A DNA stretch of 64,000 nucleotides from Microbulbifer elongatus (lineage in GTDB: Bacteria > Pseudomonadota > Gammaproteobacteria > Pseudomonadales > Cellvibrionaceae): contig NZ_CP088953.1 in the NCBI RefSeq assembly GCF_021165935.1, positions 3,822,501 to 3,886,500 on the forward strand. Direction: 5' to 3'. Both the position numbers and the translations under genes were made by a program. A model generated the notes under the pieces. The model saw nothing but the letters and a program-made list of their open reading frames with translations. It searched no databases and was not told the DNA's origin. Positions 45,292 through 53,249 of the stretch are shown here, in pieces (position 1 is the first letter of the stretch; every line of letters starts with the position of its first letter).

Positions 45292-47496
45292 TCACCCGAG
45301 GTACTCGACCGAATCAGGCACCAACTGAGCGCCCAGTTCACTTTGCAGTTCCTGCACTACCGGGTCCTTGTTCAGTGAGTCCCTGGCAGACAGTAACTGG
45401 GCTTCACGGGTTGCCGCGATCAGCTGCGCCGGTGTCCCGCCATACACTTCGCCCACCTGAATCTGAACGGTCACCGGTTGACCGAAAAAATCGCCCAGTA
45501 CATCGGCCAGGCGCCGCTGATGACCGTCGTCATACAGGCTGCTGCGAGTCTGATCCAGGGTGAAAGAAAGTATATTGTCCTGCCGGCCCAGTAACTCCAG
45601 GTTGGAAGCAATGGAGTGCAGGATACCGGTCACCCCCATTTGTGGATACATTGCCGGCCAGCTACCCGGCGTCAGGGCTTCCAGGCGCGCCGCAGGCGCC
45701 GCTGCCGCCTGTGCTGGCGTAGGTGTGTGTGAAGGCGTATGTGTAGGAGCCGGTGCCGGTGATGCAGGTTCAGCGTTCTGCGGCGGTGGCGCCGCTTGCA
45801 CCTGAGCCACCTGCTGGCGCAGCTGCTCACGCACGGCGGCACGGTCGACCTGAGCCATCGCCGCTGCTGCCGGGTGCTCGGGCTCCAGTGACGGCTCGAG
45901 CTGCGGCGCCGGGTGCGCCTCTGTTTCTAACGGGGGTTGCGACTGAGGCTGAAGCGCGGACTGCGGCTCAGGGTCCTGCGCAGTTCCGCCTGCCGGTGCG
46001 GTTTGCACTGGCGCCGACGGCGTCTCCGCAGCAAGCGGCGCCGCCGGACCCGCTACCCGGGGCTCGGAAACGGATTCAGGGGCGGGCTTTTTTGCCGTAT
46101 CTGCCCCCGCCTCCCCGGTTTGCAACGGCGAATGCGGTTCATCGTCCCAGGGCGGCGCATCGTTTACCGGTGGCGCGGACTGTCCGCCTGGCTCGGGCGG
46201 GGCCTCTGCTGCAGCGTGCGGCTGCGCCACAGCCGGTTGCGGTGATGATGCCGGTGCAGAAATCTGCGGCTGGGATTCAACTGGGGCATCTGCGGCCGCC
46301 GCTGAGGGCTGCGGTTCGGCACCCTGCGCGACCGGAACGGGTCGCTCGGTGGGCGTCGCCGTCGCCTGCGCGGACGCACCGGCCAGTGGCGCGGTGGGGA
46401 TTTGCGCAACCCCTTGCGGCTTGAACGCGAGCATCCGCAGCAGCGCCATTTCAAAGCCACCGCGGGGGTCCGGCGCCAACGGCAGGTCCCGGCGCGCCAG
46501 CAGGGCCATCTGATAAAACAGCTGGACGTTTTCTCCGGCCATGGTCGCCGCGTGATGCTGGAGCAACTGGGCATCGCCAAGGGCGTTGTCGATGGACTCC
46601 GGCAGCACCTGGGCGATGGCGATACGGTGCAGGATCGAGGCGAGTTCCGCCAGCGCGGCACTGTAGTCCGGCGCCTGTTCAGAAAGCGCACTTACCGCAT
46701 CGAACAGTGCCGCGGGGTTCTCTTCGGCCAGTGCCTGCACCAGCTTCCACACCAGAGTGCTGTCCAGGGTACCCAGCATGGCACGCACTTCTGCTTCGCT
46801 GATCTTGCCACCACCAAAGGCGATGGCCTGATCGGTGAGGCTCATGGCATCCCGCATGCTGCCGTCGGCGGCGCGGCCAAGGTGCCACAACGCCTGCTCT
46901 TCGAACGGCACCAGCTCCTTCTCCAGCACGAAGCGCAGATGCTCGACCACCCGCTCCGGGCTCATATTTTTAAGGTTGAACTGCAGGCAGCGGGACAGCA
47001 CGGTCACAGGCAGCTTCTGTGGGTCGGTGGTGGCCAGCAGGAATTTTACGTGGGGCGGCGGCTCTTCCAGGGTTTTCAGCAGCGCGTTGAACGAGCTGTT
47101 GGAGAGCATGTGTACCTCGTCGATCAGGTAGACCTTGTAGCGGCCCCGCGTGGGCGCGTACTGCACGTTTTCCAGCAGCTCGCGGGTGTCCTCCACCTTG
47201 GTGCGGGAGGCGGCATCCACTTCAATCAGATCGACAAAGCGGCCGTCGGCGATTTCTGTACATACAGAACACTGACCACAGGGTTCCGAGCTGACGCCGG
47301 TCTCACAGTTCAGGCACTTGGCGAGAATTCGCGCTATGGTGGTTTTACCCACACCGCGAGTACCGGCAAACAGGTAGGCGTGGTGCAGACGGTTGTTGTC
47401 CAGGGCGTTGATCAGCGCCTGGAGCACGTGCTCCTGCCCGACCATTTCCCGGAACAGCCGCGGCCGCCACTTACGCGCCAGTACTTGATAACTCAT
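45292..47496 (-). CDS. dnaX: DnaX, DNA polymerase III tau/gamma subunit
   Basis: The full-length (tau) product is 734 residues from ATG 47496 (GGAG upstream; MSYQVLARKWRP). The AAA+ clamp loader domain has LFAGTRGVGKTTIARILAKC, a zinc module (CLNCETGVSSEPCGQCSVC), YLIDEVHMLSNSSFNALLK and LLATTDPQKLPVTVLSRC. A long Pro/Ala/Gln/Glu-rich linker (about 385-600) leads to the C-terminal domain that binds polymerase alpha. A slippery A AAA AAG at codons 469-470 would give a gamma form of 473 residues ending at TGA 46076-46078. The longer frame upstream to 47706 has no homology. Confidence 0.96.
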   Translation of the reverse strand: MSYQVLARKWRPRLFREMVGQEHVLQALINALDNNRLHHAYLFAGTRGVGKTTIARILAKCLNCETGVSSEPCGQCSVCTEIADGRFVDLIEVDAASRTKVEDTRELLENVQYAPTRGRYKVYLIDEVHMLSNSSFNALLKTLEEPPPHVKFLLATTDPQKLPVTVLSRCLQFNLKNMSPERVVEHLRFVLEKELVPFEEQALWHLGRAADGSMRDAMSLTDQAIAFGGGKISEAEVRAMLGTLDSTLVWKLVQALAEENPAALFDAVSALSEQAPDYSAALAELASILHRIAIAQVLPESIDNALGDAQLLQHHAATMAGENVQLFYQMALLARRDLPLAPDPRGGFEMALLRMLAFKPQGVAQIPTAPLAGASAQATATPTERPVPVAQGAEPQPSAAAADAPVESQPQISAPASSPQPAVAQPHAAAEAPPEPGGQSAPPVNDAPPWDDEPHSPLQTGEAGADTAKKPAPESVSEPRVAGPAAPLAAETPSAPVQTAPAGGTAQDPEPQSALQPQSQPPLETEAHPAPQLEPSLEPEHPAAAAMAQVDRAAVREQLRQQVAQVQAAPPPQNAEPASPAPAPTHTPSHTPTPAQAAAAPAARLEALTPGSWPAMYPQMGVTGILHSIASNLELLGRQDNILSFTLDQTRSSLYDDGHQRRLADVLGDFFGQPVTVQIQVGEVYGGTPAQLIAATREAQLLSARDSLNKDPVVQELQSELGAQLVPDSVEYLG
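46076..46093 (-). promoter_or_regulatory. Programmed -1 frameshift site in dnaX
   Basis: The heptamer A AAA AAG (46087-46093, minus strand) is in the same phase as in E. coli dnaX (GCA AAA AAG). After a -1 slip the ribosome reads GCC CGC CCC then TGA (46076-46078), giving gamma. A GGGGAGG segment lies about 16 bases upstream and GC-rich, hairpin-prone sequence follows. Confidence 0.85.
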
Positions 47497-47816
47497 TCGT
47501 TCTCCGCAGTGGCAACGGCCATAGAAGGTGCCACGATGTGATGATTGGTCACGGACCAGACACGGCTGGCCCGTCGCAAAACTCGAAAAGTCGGCCATTA
47601 TACCGGCATCGCTGCTCAGGAGTAGAGATCCGCCAGCGGTCATGAAATTCCACCTTCCACCCCGAGTAGGCACGATGTTTGAAGACCAGTTGACAGGTTC
47701 AGTCATCTTATCGTGTCAAAACGACCACTCGTCGATTGCTGTGCAGCTGTGTTATAACTGGCAGTGCCCGCCTTATAACAAACACAACGAGCGCAGTACG
47801 GGGACCCCAGCAAGCA
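47497..47816. other. Intergenic region, dnaX / ECF sigma divergent leaders
   Basis: This 320-base gap has no gene. On the plus strand an extended -10, TGTTATAAC (47750-47758), could serve the ECF sigma gene. TTATAAC recurs at 47773-47779, making an imperfect repeat around a possible start site. Nothing else is clear. Confidence 0.4.
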
Positions 47817-48347
47817 ATGAGTAGAGCCCGGAAGTCACTTCTGGAAAAGCTGTTTGCCGACCATGGCCAGGCACTGGTGCGCTTTATTACACGCATCGTG
47901 CGCAGCACCGAAGACGCAGAGGATATTGCCCAGCATGCCTACCTGCGCCTGCAGAAACTCAGCGACGAAAAAGATCTCGAGAACCCCAGGGCTTACCTGT
48001 TTCAGATCGCCAATAACCTGGCGGTGGATCAACTGCGCCGCGGCAAGCTCCACATCGAATATGTCAGCCAGCAATTGCCCCCAGAAGGCGCCACTCCCGG
48101 GGATGACGATCACGGTTACCACCAGTCCCCGGAGCGCGTCCTCGCGGCCCGCCAGCAGCTGCAAGCCATCCACCAGGCCATGGACAGCCTGCCACTGAAG
48201 TGTCGCCAGGCGTTTCTGTTACACCGCAGCCGCGGTCTCTCCTACGCTGAAATCGCCCACGAAATGAACATCTCTGTCAGCAGTGTCGAGAAATACATCC
48301 TGCAGGCACTCAAAGTCTGCCGCCAGAAGGTCGGCGCTCCCGCATAG
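47817..48347 (+). CDS. FecI-like ECF sigma-70 factor
   Basis: The 176-residue sigma factor has region 2 (LVRFITRIVRSTEDAEDIAQHAYLRLQKL, NPRAYLFQIANNLAVDQLRR) and region 4 (MDSLPLKCRQAFLLHRSRGLSYAEIAHEMNISVSSVEKYILQAL). It belongs to the FecI type, which pairs with a FecR membrane anti-sigma and a TonB-dependent transducer; both are encoded next. ATG 47817 gives the family N-terminus. An unusually long 448-base gap separates it from fecR. Confidence 0.92.
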   Translation: MSRARKSLLEKLFADHGQALVRFITRIVRSTEDAEDIAQHAYLRLQKLSDEKDLENPRAYLFQIANNLAVDQLRRGKLHIEYVSQQLPPEGATPGDDDHGYHQSPERVLAARQQLQAIHQAMDSLPLKCRQAFLLHRSRGLSYAEIAHEMNISVSSVEKYILQALKVCRQKVGAPA

Positions 48348-48795
48348 CGCCGTACCATCCGGCGCCCTTTCTTATTGCGGCCACATTGCCAGCCCCTTAG
48401 ACCGGTCCGCTCACCGCATAAACCTCGCGCTCAGACGCACCGCTATTGCGAGATCAATGACCTTTGAACAAGCTTGGCGCACGGGTGACCCCAGGTGCAC
48501 CGCAGTGCAGCAAAAAACCTGAAAAAGTATTGAGGGGGGAGGGCAGTCGCTCGTCTTATTTGTAAGTGGCGGCATCCGTACAAAAAAGAACGGAAACCAC
48601 ATAGATAATGTGCTAAATTTTGCAAACTTTTATTGCATAAATTGCGCAGGATGAACAGAGCGTTGATTTGAACGCCCCCAGGCAGCACCATATTGGTGCA
48701 AGAGGGCGAGAGTGGTTATGGAGATTAACCATTGCCTCAAATGACAACTCTGACAGGCAGCTCGATAGGTTATTGGAAAACAAGGTATTAGTGCG
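48348..48795. other. Long gap between ECF sigma and fecR
   Basis: No convincing gene is seen in these 448 bases. It holds an A-rich run, then TGAGGG (48531-48536), 15 bases and CGTCTTA (48552-48558), which looks like an ECF-type promoter (CGTC in the -10). About 240 bases of AT-rich leader lead to fecR. FecI and FecR genes usually abut, so this gap is atypical. Confidence 0.5.
48531..48558 (+). promoter_or_regulatory. Candidate ECF sigma-dependent promoter of fecR and the receptor
   Basis: TGAGGG, 15 bases, CGTCTTA. The CGTC -10 core is typical of many ECF promoters. Autoregulation by the FecI-like sigma upstream is inferred. Confidence 0.35.
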
Positions 48796-49863
48796 GTGAA
48801 CCCTCAGGCAGTACAAGAAGTACCCATGGAAGACAGGCTCGATCAGGCGTGTGCCTGGATCGCGCGCCTGCGTTCCGACGCGATCAGCGATGCTGACCGC
48901 CGCGCTTTTGCCAGCTGGATGTCCGGCTCACCCGCCAACCGCCAGGCCTTTGACGAGATGACCGAGCTGTGGGGCGATCTTGGGGCCCTGTCGCACATGC
49001 CGCTGGATGAGCTCTACCCGGAAAGTGTTCCCAGCAGCAACTCCCGTGCAGGGTCCCAGCCAACTCCCCCCTCCTCTACTACCCGCTCAGACAGCACCGT
49101 GAGTACCGGGTGGAATCTGCCCCAGTGGTTACTTGGTGGCAGTGCCGTGGCTGCCTGCCTGGCCGTCGCACTGTGGGTCGGCAATGAGTGGCTGCAACAG
49201 ACGCCGGTGCAGCAACAGATTTATGCCACCGCCGTAGGTGAAACTCGCACCCTGTCCCTCGCCGATGGCTCGCAGGTACAGCTGAATACGAATTCCGAGC
49301 TGATCGTCAACTTCAGCCGCGATGAGCGCCGCACCCAACTGCTGCGCGGTGAGGCTTTTTTTGATGTGGCCCGCCAGACGTCCCGCCCGTTTACTGTAGC
49401 GGCCGGCGAAGCCAATATTCGCGTACTGGGGACTCAGTTCAATGTTGAGCGCAATCCCGACAACACCCGGGTTTCCGTCACCGGCGGCACCGTGGCAGTG
49501 AGCGAAGCCCGTACGGCCAGTGGCCTGCAGCCGGAAAGTGTCAAACTGACCCGCAACCAGAAAGTCAGCGTTTCCAACAGCGGGCTTTCCGAGGTCGGCC
49601 GCACTTCGGCCGATGAGGCCCTGGACTGGACCCGTGGCCAACTGGTATTTGATCGCACCCCTCTCGACGAAGCCCTTGAGGAGCTGAACCGCTACCTGAA
49701 GGTACCCGCCGCTGCCGCGCCCAACGTGGGCGAACAGACCCTGTCCGGCACTTTCGAACTGACTGACCCCGAGAGCACCCTTGCAGCCATCGCTGCGGCA
49801 CTCGACCTGGACCAGGATCAGAGCGACCCCAACCTGACTCTCTTGTCACCCAAGCGTAACTGA
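48796..49863 (+). CDS. FecR-like anti-sigma factor
   Basis: The 355-residue protein has an N-terminal cytosolic DUF4880 domain (ACAWIARLRSDAISDADRRAFASWMSGSPANRQAFDEM), one membrane helix (WLLGGSAVAACLAVALWVG, about 112-131) and a periplasmic FecR domain (VGETRTLSLADGSQVQLNTNSEL, GEAFFDVARQTSRPFTVAAG). A C-terminal secretin/STN-like segment (FDRTPLDEALEELNRYL) follows. It would relay the receptor signal to the ECF sigma. GTG 48796 is the outer start; ATG 48826 (MEDRLDQAC) is possible. Confidence 0.93.
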   Translation: MNPQAVQEVPMEDRLDQACAWIARLRSDAISDADRRAFASWMSGSPANRQAFDEMTELWGDLGALSHMPLDELYPESVPSSNSRAGSQPTPPSSTTRSDSTVSTGWNLPQWLLGGSAVAACLAVALWVGNEWLQQTPVQQQIYATAVGETRTLSLADGSQVQLNTNSELIVNFSRDERRTQLLRGEAFFDVARQTSRPFTVAAGEANIRVLGTQFNVERNPDNTRVSVTGGTVAVSEARTASGLQPESVKLTRNQKVSVSNSGLSEVGRTSADEALDWTRGQLVFDRTPLDEALEELNRYLKVPAAAAPNVGEQTLSGTFELTDPESTLAAIAAALDLDQDQSDPNLTLLSPKRN

Positions 49864-49988
49864 GATATAACTCTCGCCCGGGGAAACCGTACTTTTTTTA
49901 GCCAAAAGCTGACCGGTTGCCCAAACCACAACACGAATGAAATGAAGGCTGTGTTCACCGGTTGCTGATCGTACCGGACACGGGTGGG

Positions 49989-52895
49989 ATGAGAGTATTG
50001 AACAACCGGCACTGGGCAACACTGTCTCTGACAGGGCTGATGCTACTCGCTCAGAGTAGCCTTGCCGCCTGCCCGAAAACCGGTGTGCAGGCACCGGCCG
50101 GTAGCCTCGCGCGGGCATTGATTTCCCTCGGTCGCCAGTGCCGGATATCCCTGGTGGTTCAGGCCGACAGCGCCGCGTCTATTCAGATTCCCGCACTGCA
50201 TCTGGAAACGCCCGATGGCAGTATCACTCCCGCCTTGCACCAGCTGCTGGAAAGGACGGATCTCACCTTCACCCATACCGGCACCAACGCCGTCGCCATC
50301 ATGGCGAAGAAGGAAGAAAGTACCGAACAACAAATCGCGGATAAATCGCTACTACTGGAAGACGAGGTCATCGTCACCGGTCGCAGCCTGACGGGGAGTC
50401 ACCTGCGTCATCTGAAACTCGACAGCTACGCTCCAATCGACGTACTGGCGCAGCCGGAGCTCGAGATCACCGGTGCGCAGACCATTTCAGAGCTGCTGAA
50501 GTTTTTACCAGCCGTCTCCGGCAATTCAACCAGCACCTCGGTCACCAATGGTGGCAATGGTACTGCTACCGTCACCCTGCGCGGCCTGCCGGCCAGTAAT
50601 ACGCTGGTGCTGATCAATGGTCGGCGCATCGTCAGCAACGGCTTTGGCGGTGAAGCAGCGGATCTGAACACCATTCCGTTGTCGGCTGTCGATCGTATCG
50701 AAGTGCTCAAAGATGGCGCTTCCGCGGTATATGGCTCCGATGCCATTGCCGGCGTGGTCAACATTATCTTGCGCAGAGAATTCGACGGGCTGTCGGTGAA
50801 TACCTACTACGGCCAGGCCGAGCGTGGCGATCAGGACACCAGCTCCTACAGTGTCACCTGGGGCGCGGGCAATGAGGACACCCATTTGATGTTCAGCCTG
50901 GCTGACTACCGCCAGGGGGGCATTCTTAGCCGCGACCGCGACCTCTCTGCCTCCGCAGACAACCGCCCACGGGGTGGCACCGATCTGCGCTCATCAGCCT
51001 CTCCCCAGGGATTTATTGCCCTGGCCGATGAAGTAGTGACCAATACCGAGGATGGCTACGCCCCGTGGACACCGGAAGATCTGTATAACTTCCGCGAATA
51101 TACGTCCGCACGGGTTCCCTCGGAGCGTCAATCCCTGTACCTCGCTCTGAACCACCGCCTGAGCGGAGATACCCAGGGATTTGCAGAGCTTATGACGGTG
51201 CGCACCCGTTCCGAGGCCAAGCTCGCTCCCACCCCGGTATTTACCCGCTTTGACAATGGCGACCTGACCATCAGCAGCGACAACATCTACAACCCGTTTG
51301 GCGAGGACATCTCCGATGTGCGCAAGCGAGTGCTGGAGCTCGGGCCGCGCGTTCAGTACAACGGCACCGATACCTATCGCCTGAATACAGGCTTTAAAGG
51401 CCTGATGGATGACTGGCAGTGGGAGCTGACCGCGGCCACCCACTACACCCGTGCGCGCGAGAAACTCTCCAACCTGATTGATCCGAACCACCTCTCCCTC
51501 GGCCTCAAGGGCCCGGATATCTGCTCAGAAAATACCGACTGCACACCAATCAACCTGCTTGGGCAAAGCGGCAGTATCGATCAGGATCAGCTGGATTATA
51601 TTCGCAGTGCCAATTATGTAGATGGCGCCAGCCGCATGACCTCAGTAACCTACATTGCCGACGGTCCATTAGGGCAAAACACCGCCGGTGATATCCTTGC
51701 CGCAGCCGGTGTCGAACTGCGCAGAGAAGCCATCGATTTTACCTCCACAGACGCCAATGGTTTTTCGCTCATCGGTGGTGTCGCCTCCGGCGCCGCACAG
51801 GGCAGCCGGCTGATCGGCGAAGCCTTTGCAGAAATTTCCCTGCCGCTCAGGACTGAACAACTTTGGCTCGACGGTGCAATTCGCTACTCCGATTACAGCG
51901 ATTTCGGCAATACCGCCAACCCCAAACTCGCCCTGCGCTGGCGCCCCCTGCCGAGCGTACTGGTCCGCGCCAGCTACGCAACCGGGTTCAAGGCACCGAC
52001 CCTGGTCGATATGAACCAGACCGGCTACCAGAGCCAGGAGTTTCTGTTCGACCCCTGCACCAACAGCGACGCCACAAGCCTGCCCGGCTGCAGCGGACGC
52101 GCCGACCAGGCACGCATTCAATACCTCACCGAGTTCGGGGGCAATCCGGACCTGCAACCGGAAACCTCCGACAACCGCTCCCTCGGTATTGTCTGGACGC
52201 CCGGGGATTTCACCGGTTTTCACGCCAGCCTGGATCTGTACGACATCCGTCAAAATGACGTCATTGACACCAGCCCGCAATACCTGATCAACGAAAATGC
52301 CACCAATGGTATCTTCGCCGATCGCGTGCAGCGGGATGAGCGCGGTGATATTACCCGCGTGATTGCAACGCGCCTCAATATCGGTGCCCGCGAAGTACGT
52401 GGCGTAGACGCCACTCTGCGCTACCAGCACCAGTCGAAGGAGTTCGGACTGATTCGCTGGTCCATGAACAGCAGCCATATGGCCCGCTACCTGAATCAGC
52501 TGGCACCAGGCAGCCCCGTGGAAGATCTCGCCGGCACCTTTGCCGATCCCGCCAGCGGCGGCGCCGGCTCGCTACCGAAATGGAAAGCAAACACCGGTTT
52601 GTACTGGCAACGCGGCCGCTGGGAAAGTGGCTACACAATCCACTTTGTCAGCGAGCTGGAAGAAGCCTTTACTCTGGATGATGCCAACGTATCACGCAAA
52701 ATCCCCAGCTGGGCCACCCACGACGTGCAGCTGGCATATGCGGTACCAACCGGGTTTCGCGTTGCGATCGGCATCGACAACCTGATGGACAAGGCTCCGC
52801 CCTTTGCAGCGTCGGCGTTTAACGATAATTTCGATGCGCGCACCTACGAGCTGACCGGCCGCTACTGGTACACCACCTTCAGCTTCAACATGTAA
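49989..52895 (+). CDS. TonB-dependent receptor with N-terminal STN signalling domain
   Basis: The receptor is about 968 residues long, with a signal peptide (LSLTGLMLLAQSSLA), an STN domain (about 30-105; AGSLARALISLGRQCRISLVV, LLERTDLTF), a TonB box-like EDEVIVTGR, a plug (LLKFLPAVSGNSTS, VTLRGLPASNTLVLINGRR, VEVLKDGASAVYGSDAIAGVVNI) and a 22-strand barrel ending TGRYWYTTFSFNM with a terminal aromatic signature. It would sense and import a ligand and signal through FecR to the ECF sigma. The ligand is unknown. The start is uncertain (TTG 49962 is also possible). Confidence 0.92.
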   Translation: MRVLNNRHWATLSLTGLMLLAQSSLAACPKTGVQAPAGSLARALISLGRQCRISLVVQADSAASIQIPALHLETPDGSITPALHQLLERTDLTFTHTGTNAVAIMAKKEESTEQQIADKSLLLEDEVIVTGRSLTGSHLRHLKLDSYAPIDVLAQPELEITGAQTISELLKFLPAVSGNSTSTSVTNGGNGTATVTLRGLPASNTLVLINGRRIVSNGFGGEAADLNTIPLSAVDRIEVLKDGASAVYGSDAIAGVVNIILRREFDGLSVNTYYGQAERGDQDTSSYSVTWGAGNEDTHLMFSLADYRQGGILSRDRDLSASADNRPRGGTDLRSSASPQGFIALADEVVTNTEDGYAPWTPEDLYNFREYTSARVPSERQSLYLALNHRLSGDTQGFAELMTVRTRSEAKLAPTPVFTRFDNGDLTISSDNIYNPFGEDISDVRKRVLELGPRVQYNGTDTYRLNTGFKGLMDDWQWELTAATHYTRAREKLSNLIDPNHLSLGLKGPDICSENTDCTPINLLGQSGSIDQDQLDYIRSANYVDGASRMTSVTYIADGPLGQNTAGDILAAAGVELRREAIDFTSTDANGFSLIGGVASGAAQGSRLIGEAFAEISLPLRTEQLWLDGAIRYSDYSDFGNTANPKLALRWRPLPSVLVRASYATGFKAPTLVDMNQTGYQSQEFLFDPCTNSDATSLPGCSGRADQARIQYLTEFGGNPDLQPETSDNRSLGIVWTPGDFTGFHASLDLYDIRQNDVIDTSPQYLINENATNGIFADRVQRDERGDITRVIATRLNIGAREVRGVDATLRYQHQSKEFGLIRWSMNSSHMARYLNQLAPGSPVEDLAGTFADPASGGAGSLPKWKANTGLYWQRGRWESGYTIHFVSELEEAFTLDDANVSRKIPSWATHDVQLAYAVPTGFRVAIGIDNLMDKAPPFAASAFNDNFDARTYELTGRYWYTTFSFNM

Positions 52896-53249
52896 AGCAG
52901 CGCGTGCCAATCGATTTCACACCCGGCCCAATTTACCTCTATTCTGTTCCCTGAACATATCCCACTCGATTTCACCGAGTACTCAATCTCCTCTGTTACC
53001 CGCGGTTCTCAAGGCACATCGCACCACTGCCTTTTTAGACCCCGCGCACACACTGTTCGTTTTTTGCACCACTTTTGACGTCACAATTGGCGCAAATGTA
53101 CCAAAGGCGCAATTTCATTCACGAAAAACCTTGAACTTGAAAAAATTGTTCTAGGGTTGTTAGCAAGCCTCTTGTTGATAGATGTTTGTAGTTGTCAGGA
53201 AGGGCATGGCCAATTCGGCGAACATCACCGGTATCAGGAGAGGTATACC
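52896..53249. other. Intergenic region upstream of the second receptor
   Basis: This 354-base gap has no gene. An imperfect palindrome AATTGGCGC (53085-53093) and GCGCAATT (53107-53114) is a possible operator. A TTGAAC-containing A/T-rich stretch follows at about 53131-53155 and could be a promoter. AGGAGAGG precedes ATG 53250. Confidence 0.35.

Noticed and set aside
46402..47541. 379-codon open frame opposite dnaX
   Set aside because: Antisense shadow; the clamp-loader motifs are on the minus strand.
49911..49965. Nine-base direct repeat ACCGGTTGC upstream of the STN receptor
   Set aside because: Two copies 45 bases apart could be chance in this composition, and no regulator site could be supported.
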